A stretch of DNA of 64,000 nucleotides from NCBI RefSeq assembly GCF_002502735.1, contig NZ_DAQC01000001.1, forward strand, positions 117,229-181,228, in the 5' to 3' direction. This DNA comes from Methanoregula sp. UBA64 (GTDB taxonomy: Archaea > Halobacteriota > Methanomicrobia > Methanomicrobiales > Methanospirillaceae). Below are positions 8,492 to 15,946 of the stretch, piece by piece; within the stretch, counting starts at the first letter, position 1, and the number at the start of each line of letters is the position of its first letter. The position numbers were made by a program, and so were the translations under genes. The notes under the pieces were generated by a model. It did not search any database and had not been told where the DNA came from. It was given only the letters and a program-made list of their open reading frames with translations.

Positions 8492-8584
8492 CCGGAACCC
8501 GGATGCGTTTCTTTTGGCCCGGATCATCCGCCGGGCGGTTCGTTCACCAGCCCGGCCAGTGTTCGATCCGGCTTATAACCGGAC

Positions 8585-9691
8585 TCACTGTGCTACTTCC
8601 GCAGCAGTGTTTTTCCCCGCATCCGGTTGTGCCCGGACCTGCCCGGTTGTCGCGAGTGTGTTGAGGTCCGCGACAGCGATCCCGAGGGCCGCTAAGCCGG
8701 CTGCCAGGAGGACCCCGCAGGCAAACACAAACCCATAACAGGCCGCCATCATCAGGATCTTCCCCCGGCTTGCCTGGAGGAAGAAGTCATAGTCATGGTT
8801 AAGCAGCAGGGGGGACTGGCCGATTACGAGCGCCACAACCGTGGTCACAAGGATCACGGCTCCACAAAGAAGGAGGCCGCCGAGGATCTCGGCCCACATC
8901 CTTTTCATGAACCGGAAGGATGCAGCAAGAGCCGTAACCAGCCCCGCGTCTTTTCGGACAATGAACGGTACGGCACAGATTACTATAAGGAACTCGATTG
9001 CCGCGATCACGACAAGGTGTGCAGAGAACCAGATTGCCATAGTGAACTGGTCCGGGAAATAGTAGGCATAGGGCAGGTAGAACAGAGTCATATCGATGCC
9101 GAAGATAATCTTCCCGAAGAACTGGGTCTGGGTAAATACCGCAAACAGGAATGTACCGGCAAGCGACATGAGGACTGCCAGAAACTCAAGGGTCAGTACG
9201 TGGGGACCGGTTGCGGCAAACGATTCCCGGATTGTCAGGGGCGCGGGCGAGTTCTCGCGGAGACGGTACTGGATAAGGGCTGCAAAAATGATGGTGAGTG
9301 CGGAGAGAAAGATCAGCTGGAACGGGAAGAGCAGGCAGTTAAGTATGAGCGTAACGCTTCCGGCCTGGAGCGTGACAAGGAACGGCGCATCCACCTCGGT
9401 ATGTACGAGCAGGTATGCCTCGCCTGCCACAAGGGCAAGTATCGCAATCCCGAAAAGAGCCATAAACACGAGCAGGCCCCGGTCCCTGAATACAGAAGTG
9501 ACCGAGTCCGCTGCAAGGGCGATTCCTTCCCGGATCCGCCCGGGGGCTGCACCACCGCTCCCGCTGCCGGGTCCTGCGGCCTGCCGGGTTGCTGCCGGCG
9601 CCACGGGCGGTACTGCCTGTGCTGTATGCATGACCGGTGCATGGGGGCACCAGCCCAGCCAGCCGTGGATACCGTTCGAATCGTGTGTCAT
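8585..9691 (-). CDS. Multi-pass membrane protein with Cys-containing N-terminal tail
   Basis: About 368 residues. A hydrophilic N-terminus (NGIHGWLGWCPHAPVMHTA) and a Pro/Ala/Gly-rich linker (about 25-60) precede six or seven membrane helices between residues 75 and 345. The start at 9691 is chosen because GGGAGATCC lies just upstream; ATGs at 9709 and 9721 are alternatives. I recognise no transporter or enzyme motif; it resembles the uncharacterised six-helix membrane proteins found in archaea. It is the last gene of a minus-strand operon with the lipoprotein (20-base gap) and the HTH regulator. Confidence 0.7.
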   Translation of the reverse strand: MTHDSNGIHGWLGWCPHAPVMHTAQAVPPVAPAATRQAAGPGSGSGGAAPGRIREGIALAADSVTSVFRDRGLLVFMALFGIAILALVAGEAYLLVHTEVDAPFLVTLQAGSVTLILNCLLFPFQLIFLSALTIIFAALIQYRLRENSPAPLTIRESFAATGPHVLTLEFLAVLMSLAGTFLFAVFTQTQFFGKIIFGIDMTLFYLPYAYYFPDQFTMAIWFSAHLVVIAAIEFLIVICAVPFIVRKDAGLVTALAASFRFMKRMWAEILGGLLLCGAVILVTTVVALVIGQSPLLLNHDYDFFLQASRGKILMMAACYGFVFACGVLLAAGLAALGIAVADLNTLATTGQVRAQPDAGKNTAAEVAQ

Positions 9692-9711
9692 GGTAGGATC
9701 TCCCGTCATAC

Positions 9712-10527
9712 CTATCCCCATCCCATCAGCTCGAATTCATCGAGCGGATCTTTGCCATCGTCCTCCCAGTCCGAGTACTGGTATTTTACCGGGACAGGGA
9801 CGCCGGAGGCCACATGAAAAGCTATCGGCATACCGTTCCTGAATGTGCCTGAATAATTCCTGGCATCGGGATAAGTCCCATACGGTACGGTGACCGATTC
9901 GATACCCTTGTCGGTAAAGGAAATATTCATCCCGCCAAACGGGGTGATACCCAGCGATCCTGCCGGCTGATCTTCGGGACGGCGCTGTACAGCGGTCGTA
10001 TCGTTGTATACTTCCTGTATTGTTATCACGCCTTTCACAGAAACGGACCATGTGCCGCCAAGGTAGCTGCCCGTTGATGCATCGTAGTACAGGTTCTGGG
10101 TTCCCACCCTGCCGTTCTTTACCGTTGTACTGATATTGTTTACATAATCGGAATAATCGGAAACGATAGTGTACTTCTCCCGAAGTGCCGGTGTATTTTT
10201 GTAGGTGTCCTGCGATCGCTCCATGTGGATTGTACCAACATACGAGAACCGGGCACCTGAATTCAGGGTTGTAGTATGGGTCCACCGGTAATCAACCCAA
10301 TGAAATCCGGAGCCAAAAATTTTTACCGGGTTTTCTGCGGGTGTGCTCCGGGCCGTTGTGACCGGTGGCGTCGTATGCGTAGCGACCGTAACCGGTTCGC
10401 CGGGTGTGGCGACAGCAACGGTGGTTTGCGGAATCTGTTCCGGTGCAGGGGTTGTGCTCTGGCCGGTGCACCCGGCACAGATGACCGCTGCGATAACAAG
10501 CGCGATCGCGAGTATCGCTGTTCTCAT
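9712..10527 (-). CDS. Lipoprotein of unknown function
   Basis: About 271 residues. The N-terminus MRTAILAIALVIAAVICAGC ends in a lipobox (CAGC), so the mature protein should be lipid-anchored outside the membrane. A Thr/Pro-rich stalk (about residues 22-62) leads to a beta-rich domain with phrases such as HWVDYRWTHTTTLNSGARFS and GSYLGGTWSVSVKGVI. No family recognised. It lies between the HTH regulator and a multi-pass membrane protein on the same strand, so the three may work together at the envelope. Confidence 0.7.
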   Translation of the reverse strand: MRTAILAIALVIAAVICAGCTGQSTTPAPEQIPQTTVAVATPGEPVTVATHTTPPVTTARSTPAENPVKIFGSGFHWVDYRWTHTTTLNSGARFSYVGTIHMERSQDTYKNTPALREKYTIVSDYSDYVNNISTTVKNGRVGTQNLYYDASTGSYLGGTWSVSVKGVITIQEVYNDTTAVQRRPEDQPAGSLGITPFGGMNISFTDKGIESVTVPYGTYPDARNYSGTFRNGMPIAFHVASGVPVPVKYQYSDWEDDGKDPLDEFELMGWG

Positions 10528-10579
10528 TTCATCATCTCTGGAGGGAGTGTAGGGATAGTTTTCGGGATTTGCATGAGCA

Positions 10580-11029
10580 TCATGCCAGGCTCTCCTTAAT
10601 TTTCGTGAATAATTCTTCAGCCATCTTTGTCGGGTTGGCGGTCTTTTCAATTTTAAGGCCGAGCTCGGTTGCATAGTCCCACAGGAGCTCGGTGCACTCG
10701 GTGTACCGCTGGCACGACCCGCAGTCGCCATCGTGTTCGTACCAGACCTGGACCCCGTGCTTTTCCGAGACAAAGATGATGGCCGCGGTACGGAACGGGA
10801 TGGACCGCCCAAGGAGAATTCCCCGTGCGGGATCGATCGTATCGATGGCTACCTGGTTTGCCGCGGCCATCTCTTTGAGCGTGGTCCCGATCTTCTCGTC
10901 CATCAAAAGGAGCGCCCGGGAGACTGCCTGGCGGGAGATCCCGCACCGGTTTGCTATTCCGATATTGGACTCGCCGCTCCTGCGCAGTGCCCAGAATCCG
11001 AACTGTTTGTCGTTCGTTTGCAGGAACAT
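10580..11029 (-). CDS. HTH regulator with C-terminal cysteine cluster
   Basis: A 149-residue protein. Residues 8-45 form a helix-turn-helix (SNIGIANRCGISRQAVSRAL). The C-terminal part has C103-x2-C106-x5-C112 in DGDCGSCQRYTEC, which could bind a metal or Fe-S cluster or sense redox state. A perfect 9-bp inverted repeat sits immediately upstream of the ATG, and a TATA-like TATATG lies about 25 bases upstream of the start, so the mRNA looks leaderless and the protein probably represses itself. Downstream on the same strand are a lipoprotein and a membrane protein, likely targets. Confidence 0.8.
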   Translation of the reverse strand: MFLQTNDKQFGFWALRRSGESNIGIANRCGISRQAVSRALLLMDEKIGTTLKEMAAANQVAIDTIDPARGILLGRSIPFRTAAIIFVSEKHGVQVWYEHDGDCGSCQRYTECTELLWDYATELGLKIEKTANPTKMAEELFTKIKESLA

Positions 11030-11030
11030 A

Positions 11031-11052
11031 TGTCAACATTGGCATGTTGACA
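11031..11052. promoter_or_regulatory. Palindromic operator of the HTH gene
   Basis: TGTCAACAT (11031-11039), a 4-base spacer TGGC and ATGTTGACA (11044-11052) form a perfect 9-bp inverted repeat. It fills the space between a TATA-like sequence (about 11053-11060 on the minus strand) and the start codon at 11029, so a bound dimer would block the promoter. Autoregulation is inferred. Confidence 0.7.
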
Positions 11053-11088
11053 CATATACTTTTTGGAGAATTTTCAATCGCTGTGGCT

Positions 11089-11617
11089 GTGATGCCCCTG
11101 AAAGCCTCATATCTTCGTTCTGTACGATCCGCGTCCGTTCCCCCCGTAAAAAAAGACCTGACCAAATGAACGCTGCTATTAGGTGATATTTTTCTCTGAC
11201 GTAAAAATGCCCTCCGGGCCGCGAATAACGGTCGGTTTTTACGGGATCGCGGTCGGTTTCATGAAAAAGACAGGGGATCCGGGCTCAGCCCGGGCCCGGA
11301 AAAGATCAGGTCAGATCGAAGTGTTGCCGGTCGGTCCCTCCGGACAGGTCCCGGGAGGTACGATCCCCCGGGTAAAACCGGGCCCGATACGGCCCCGGAT
11401 TCCCGGATCCCGATCCCGCCCCCTCCCGGAAAAGCCCGTAAAACACCCGGATTGGGTTCGCATGGAAAACAGCCCCAAATCACGTCCCGTTTGCCGAAAT
11501 ACGGCCGCTTTCGATGCCCGATAACAGGGCACTATCGCGTTTGGACAGGGGATCTTTTTGCCACATCCAATCACCCTTGCGACCCTGAGATCGGCCAAAA
11601 GAACGCGGCTAAATGCG
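11089..11617 (+). repeat. 530-bp dispersed element, copy 1
   Basis: This stretch aligns end to end with 37774-38303: lengths 529 and 530, with long near-identical blocks such as ATCTTCGTTCTGTACGATC near the start, CCGTTTGCCGAAATAC and CTTTCGATGCCCGATAAC in the middle and TCGGCCAAAAGAACGCGGCT at the end. No gene is supported inside. A minus-strand frame is open without indels in both copies, but by hand the substitutions fall about equally on the three codon positions and one copy has a stop, so it is probably noncoding. The rest of the gap (11618-11774) holds no recognisable feature. Confidence 0.8.
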
Positions 11618-11774
11618 TGGGGCTGAAAGGAGGTGTTTTTACGACGGAGGATGGCGGGGTGGTGAGGGAATTTGGGGGGAAACAGGCCGGTGGAATGTGG
11701 CTACTAGAAAAAATTTGCAATTAAAAGCATATTGGAGACGAGGAGTATGTGCCGATCAAGGATGCCCTATCTGG

Positions 11775-11862
11775 ATATATCACTGATATGTTCCCAGTGG
11801 TATCACCAATTGGAGATACGTATCAGTGATATATTTAAGTAGTTATCACCCCAAAGTGATAA
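11775..11862. promoter_or_regulatory. Multi-site operator and promoter of the type IV-like TA pair
   Basis: A perfect 14-bp inverted repeat, ATATATCACTGATA at 11775-11788 and TATCAGTGATATAT at 11821-11834, flanks a further TATCAC at 11801. A third palindrome, TTATCAC-N6-GTGATAA, lies at 11843-11862 just before the ATG at 11865. A TATA-like TATATTTAAG overlaps the right arm, about 26-36 bases upstream of the start, suggesting a leaderless transcript. Type IV antitoxins of the AbiEi type are known to repress their own promoters through inverted repeats, which fits. Confidence 0.7.
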
Positions 11863-11864
11863 TC

Positions 11865-12890
11865 ATGGAATCCTCTGATAATCCAGTGACTGCAGAGGAG
11901 TATGTCAGGACACAGTTAGACCTCTCTTCAGATTCAATAGATCTGGAACCGGAGATACTGGGCAATCTCTATGATGCCCTGAATGTCGCACTTCCCCTAC
12001 AGCCGGATCATATAATTCAGGACCGTGGGAAAATCTATTTCATCGAAATCAAGAAAGGTTCCGTGACCCTCGACACCCTTGCACGAATGAACCTAAACCG
12101 GGATCTCTGGCAGAAACAACCCGGCCACCCGGAAGCCCGACTGGTTCTTGCTGCAAAGACCCTCAATAAAAGGGAAGAAGAGTTGGCTCGAAATCTCGAT
12201 ATCCGGATAATAAAACTCCCGTGGGCAGTCCGTTCGCCCAAAGGTCAGGAATACAAAGCTGCCGGTATCCGTATCAGCTCCGATAAATCCTGGCGGATCA
12301 TTACCCGCCTGCTTAAGGAAAAGAATACCTCCATCAGACAGCTGGCAATAAAAGAGAATGTATCTTACGGGTGGACGCACAAGGTAATCGAAACCCTTGC
12401 CGAACAAAATATTGTCCGAAAAGACGGGGGCTATGTAACCATAGCCGATGTAAAAAATCTCCTGAATGGTGTTGCATGGGAACGGCCCATGAAAAATTTA
12501 CAGGCATGTGAATTTTTTGTGAATTTTACCGGGGCCCACGTGGCCGCTCAGGAAATCACCCGGACGCTCAAAGGCCAAAAAATTCCCTTTGCGTTCGCGG
12601 GTTACACAGCAGGGGGATTATATACCTCGTATGCATTCCGTCAGGATATGATCAGCCTCTATCTTGAAAAGGGAGACATCGATCAGTTAAGGGAAAATTT
12701 TGGTACGACTCAAGAGAACGCTCTCCGCGCCGTGATTTATTCCCCGGACCGGGACGTATTCACCCAGGCGCAGGAAAAAGAATCCATTGTCATCGCATCC
12801 CCCGCCCAGACCCTGCTCGACCTTGCAGGACTGGGGTATAGCGCCATGGACCTGACTCTTGCAATGGTGGAGAGATATGCCGGTCTATGA
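11865..12890 (+). CDS. AbiEi-like antitoxin fused to a PD-(D/E)XK nuclease-like domain
   Basis: About 341 residues from ATG 11865. Residues 25-115 look like a PD-(D/E)XK fold: P47-D48 followed by a strand with E61-I-K63 (IYFIEIKKG). Residues about 135-200 form a winged helix (TSIRQLAIKENVSYGWTHKV). The C-terminal part ends with VIASPAQTLLDLAGLG, resembling the AbiEi C-terminal antitoxin domain. The partner nucleotidyltransferase overlaps its end by 14 bases. AbiEi proteins neutralise AbiEii toxins and autoregulate. Whether the nuclease-like domain is active is unknown. The gene looks less GC-rich than its neighbours and lies beside a dispersed element, hinting at acquisition. Confidence 0.68.
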   Translation: MESSDNPVTAEEYVRTQLDLSSDSIDLEPEILGNLYDALNVALPLQPDHIIQDRGKIYFIEIKKGSVTLDTLARMNLNRDLWQKQPGHPEARLVLAAKTLNKREEELARNLDIRIIKLPWAVRSPKGQEYKAAGIRISSDKSWRIITRLLKEKNTSIRQLAIKENVSYGWTHKVIETLAEQNIVRKDGGYVTIADVKNLLNGVAWERPMKNLQACEFFVNFTGAHVAAQEITRTLKGQKIPFAFAGYTAGGLYTSYAFRQDMISLYLEKGDIDQLRENFGTTQENALRAVIYSPDRDVFTQAQEKESIVIASPAQTLLDLAGLGYSAMDLTLAMVERYAGL

Positions 12891-13626
12891 TCCTGGCCCG
12901 GAGATCATTGAGGCATCGGCTGCGGAGCTCAAAAAAATTGTATTCTGGGTGAATGCATCCCGCCCGGGTTCCAATTTCCCGGATATTGTCCTGATCGGGG
13001 GCTGGGCCGTAGATGCCTACAACCCGTATTTTGGATCGGTGGATATCGATCTCGTTACCGATAACCGGAGTCGTGAAGCGTTAATCGGGCACCTGACGAC
13101 TCATGAAGGATACACCCCAAGAATCCAGTACCCTGTCAGCACTGTTGAGAAAGTTACCGCTCATGGTGAGATCATTCTAGATTTCATACCCCGGGAAAAT
13201 CCCTACCGGTATGAAGGACATGGCGATATACCATTTACCTTTGACATTCTCACCGGCAATACTGTGTCCAGAAATGTACGGGGAGGGGCAGGAATTCAGG
13301 TTCCAAACCGTTCAGTCCTGCTGTTATTGAAAATGAAAGCCGCGTGGGACAGGACATACAGGATTCTCCATCAGACAACCCAAGATATCCGGTGGGAAGG
13401 AACGAAAAAAATCAAGGATTGTGCCGACATCCTCGCGTTGATCGATCCCCGTCACGGAGGACGCGAGGTTGATCTGGAAATTATCGGGCGGGAAATTGCA
13501 CGGGCCGGATTTCTCCGGGAAATTATTGTACAGATACCTGATCTGGACGCGGTGCGGGATCGGTACACACGGATGGACCGTCAGGAAATCCATCGGGTGT
13601 GCGATGATTTCGCCTCTCTCTTGTAA
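12877..13626 (+). CDS. Nucleotidyltransferase toxin, AbiEii/MNT-like
   Basis: About 249 residues from ATG 12877, preceded by GGTGGAG; it overlaps the antitoxin-like gene by 14 bases, implying coupled translation. The motif VLIGGWAVDAY followed by GSVDIDLVTDN gives the G-G and D-x-D of minimal nucleotidyltransferases, with a further acidic residue in EIILDFIP. A helical C-terminus (about 160-245) follows, including LLLLKMKAAWDR. AbiEii-type toxins transfer nucleotides to cellular targets such as tRNA. It is paired with the AbiEi-like protein, so a type IV-like toxin-antitoxin or phage-defence role is likely; the substrate is unknown. Confidence 0.75.
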   Translation: MPVYDPGPEIIEASAAELKKIVFWVNASRPGSNFPDIVLIGGWAVDAYNPYFGSVDIDLVTDNRSREALIGHLTTHEGYTPRIQYPVSTVEKVTAHGEIILDFIPRENPYRYEGHGDIPFTFDILTGNTVSRNVRGGAGIQVPNRSVLLLLKMKAAWDRTYRILHQTTQDIRWEGTKKIKDCADILALIDPRHGGREVDLEIIGREIARAGFLREIIVQIPDLDAVRDRYTRMDRQEIHRVCDDFASLL

Positions 13627-13708
13627 TCTTTACGTACCTGCGGTGTTTTTCTGAAAAGAAGGATCATTAAAAATTTAAAAAAAAGCTGACCGGGAATCTC
13701 CCCGGCCC

Positions 13709-14965
13709 TTAATACTCCCCGTACTTCTTCACAGCCGCAAACAACGCCCTCACGTTCTCCGGCCGTGCTTCGCCCGAGATACCGCCGTCAACACCCGGGT
13801 AGATCATCATGCCGCCTTCCTTGCAGTCCTCAAGCATCGACTTCATGTAATCGTCCACCTTCTGCGGCGTGCCGCCAATGAGAAGCGAGTTCGGCGGGCC
13901 CGAGACAAGGATCACGTGGTCGCCGAGCACGTCCCGGACCTTCCGCGGATCGGTCTTGTCAAAGACCGCGACGATCTTCTTTTTTGGCAGTTCGAGCAGA
14001 GTCTCAAGGTGCGCATCGTGCCGGCCCTCGAAGAGAATGTAGGGCGTCTGGCCCATCTCGATTGTTGCGTTGAGGACTTTTTTCAGGCTCGGCCAGTAGA
14101 ACTCGTTGTACAGCTTCGGGTTGAGGTACTCGTTTAAGTGCAGCGGGAAGAAGCACTCGACCACGTTTGTCCCAAGGGCCTTTTGCACCTCGGGCGGGAC
14201 CGCGCCGGTGAGCCGGGCGGACTCGATCAGCGGATCGACCAGCGCATCCGCGGCCTGCTTCACGAGATCCGGCCTGCGGTAGATGTCGAGCACGATGTTT
14301 TTGATATCCCGCAAAAAGTCGCTCACCACATCGAGCGGCGCATAGCTCCACGAGGTCGGGAAGGTAGGGATGCCCATCTTTCCCAGGTCCCCGATGAGCG
14401 CTCCCGACGCCGCGCCCGCCTTTGCGATCTCCGCACCGTACGCAAGCATCGCCGCGTTTGCCGCCGGCGAGCCGGGGTCTGCAAGCGCCGGGCACATCCG
14501 GGGCAGGGCCACGCGGTTGAGGTAGCCGGACGGGTCGGCAATGAACTGCCCGTACTCCTCCGGCTTCATGATCTCTTTACCGATAAACTGCGGGTGGGCC
14601 GTGGGCTCCAGCTCCACGCCGGGCCATTTCGTGTACACGTCTTTTAAGATCGTGTGGTAGGTGGCGAGCATGAAGCGTGCGCCGGAGGCGAGCTGGGGCT
14701 GGTTCTTCATGAACGTCAGGGACATGTTCGTCCCTTCAAGCCCGTTTAAGATGAGCAGGGAATCGAAGTCAAAGTCCCGGGCGGTTTTTATTGCCGCATC
14801 ATGGTTCTTCGCGTAATCGAAGTAGATCTCCTGCGCCGTGTATCCCGCGTACCTCCCGTGGAAGAGGCTTGACATCGCGGTGACCGGCACCCGGTCCGGC
14901 TCCTTCCCGTTAATGACCGTTTCAAGCCGGGTGAGCTTCTCGCGATAAATTGCAGCGCCGTCCAT
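13709..14965 (-). CDS. UroD/MtaA-family methyltransferase of a corrinoid system
   Basis: About 418 residues from ATG 14965; it starts 5 bases after the corrinoid protein gene. The fold family is shown by the N-terminus (RLETVINGKEPDRVPVTAM), the LIGDLGKMGIPTFPTSW region and the C-terminal LIGGTPQKVDDYMKSML. This family includes MtaA/MtbA and the MtoB/OdmB O-demethylases, which move methyl groups to or from a corrinoid protein through zinc. The usual H-x-C and final Cys zinc ligands are not evident; instead the segment reads EGRHDAHLE and, near the C-terminus, GGMMIYPGVDGG. Its place in the cluster suggests it demethylates an unknown substrate onto the corrinoid protein. Confidence 0.82.
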   Translation of the reverse strand: MDGAAIYREKLTRLETVINGKEPDRVPVTAMSSLFHGRYAGYTAQEIYFDYAKNHDAAIKTARDFDFDSLLILNGLEGTNMSLTFMKNQPQLASGARFMLATYHTILKDVYTKWPGVELEPTAHPQFIGKEIMKPEEYGQFIADPSGYLNRVALPRMCPALADPGSPAANAAMLAYGAEIAKAGAASGALIGDLGKMGIPTFPTSWSYAPLDVVSDFLRDIKNIVLDIYRRPDLVKQAADALVDPLIESARLTGAVPPEVQKALGTNVVECFFPLHLNEYLNPKLYNEFYWPSLKKVLNATIEMGQTPYILFEGRHDAHLETLLELPKKKIVAVFDKTDPRKVRDVLGDHVILVSGPPNSLLIGGTPQKVDDYMKSMLEDCKEGGMMIYPGVDGGISGEARPENVRALFAAVKKYGEY

Positions 14966-14970
14966 TGCCT

Positions 14971-15606
14971 TCACGCCCCGGCCATGGCCTTGATCTTCCG
15001 GATACCGACCGCTGCATCGTCGGCCCATTCATCGGCGCCGGTGTGCTCCTTTGCTTCCTCGTCGCACCTGCCGCCGCCGATAATGATCTTCACCTGGTCG
15101 CGGAGGCCGGCAGCTTTGATCGCATCGACCGTCTTTTTCATCGACTCGATCGCCTCGGTTAAAAGGCCGCTCATGCTCACGACTTTCGGGTGGTGCTCCT
15201 GGATGGCTTTGACAAAGACCGCGGGCGGCTGGTCAACGCCGATATCGATCACCTCAAAACCTTCCGCTTCGAGAAGTGCCGAGACAATGTTCTTGCCGAT
15301 ATCGTGCACGTCCCCTTCGACCGTACCGACCAGGATCGTTCCCTTGCTTTGCACCTTGTGCTCGCCAAAGACCGGCTTTAGGAGCGCCATTGCCTGCGAG
15401 AGGATTTCGCCGGCCATCATGAGATCGGAGACAAAGTACCGCCCTTCCTCGAAACGTTTGCCCACGATATCCGTAGCCTTGCGGATATCTTCGAGGATCT
15501 GCATCGGATCTTCCTTTGCAGCGATCCGCCCTTTTAAGATGTCGATACAGTTCGTCTCATCGAGATCGACGAGAGCGTTGACAAAATCAGCTCGTACATC
15601 TGCCAT
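14971..15606 (-). CDS. Corrinoid (methyl-carrier) protein, MtaC/MtoC family
   Basis: A 211-residue protein with the two usual parts: a helical cap (about residues 5-85) and a B12-binding Rossmann domain carrying D99-V-H101-D-I-G104 (EGDVHDIGKNIV), where His101 would be the lower cobalt ligand, followed by VVSMSGLLTEAIESM and IIIGGG. It carries a methyl group between a substrate methyltransferase and a second methyltransferase. It has its own likely promoter (TATA at 15661-15670, SD GGGGTGA) and is followed after 5 bases by the UroD-family methyltransferase gene. Confidence 0.95.
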   Translation of the reverse strand: MADVRADFVNALVDLDETNCIDILKGRIAAKEDPMQILEDIRKATDIVGKRFEEGRYFVSDLMMAGEILSQAMALLKPVFGEHKVQSKGTILVGTVEGDVHDIGKNIVSALLEAEGFEVIDIGVDQPPAVFVKAIQEHHPKVVSMSGLLTEAIESMKKTVDAIKAAGLRDQVKIIIGGGRCDEEAKEHTGADEWADDAAVGIRKIKAMAGA

Positions 15607-15660
15607 GGTTCACCCCGTAAGAATTGCGGGTTTTATCAATGGAATACTCTTGACCGGGGG

Positions 15661-15670
15661 TTATAATATG
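15661..15670 (-). promoter_or_regulatory. TATA box upstream of the corrinoid-protein gene
   Basis: The minus strand reads CATATTATAA, about 55-64 bases before the start codon at 15606, which places the transcript start near 15635 and leaves a short leader ending in a GGGGTGA ribosome site. This means the corrinoid/methyltransferase genes can be expressed apart from the upstream activator and MtrH-like genes. Confidence 0.55.
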
Positions 15671-15751
15671 TTTCGTACCGGGGCAGTTCTGGTGAGGGTA
15701 GCTGACGGGAAAGCAGTGTGGCATGTTCTTGCGTTAACAAAATGAGCCGGC

Positions 15752-15906
15752 TCCCCTCACGCCAGCCCAGCCCCCTACGGGTCGCGGGAGCGTTTGCGAT
15801 GCCTCTGCAGTACCGGGAAGCAGAATGATCGGTTAATCGGGGTACAGGTTACAACACGCTCTATGGGGGATGCCCACGCTGGCAGAGGGCTTCCGCCCCA
15901 AAAGAG
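15752..15906 (-). repeat. 155-bp dispersed element, copy 1
   Basis: The reverse complement matches 19149-19306: CCCTCTGCCAGC and GGCATCCCC at one end and GGGCTGGGCTGGCGTGAGGGG at the other, against GGGTAGGGCTGGCGTAAGGGG there. It lies in the 340-base gap between the corrinoid-protein and RACo-like genes, so it was probably inserted inside an ancestral operon. No gene is supported within it. Confidence 0.65.
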
Positions 15907-15946
15907 CGTCCTCATAGAACATGATGAAATTAAAAAAAAAACAATA

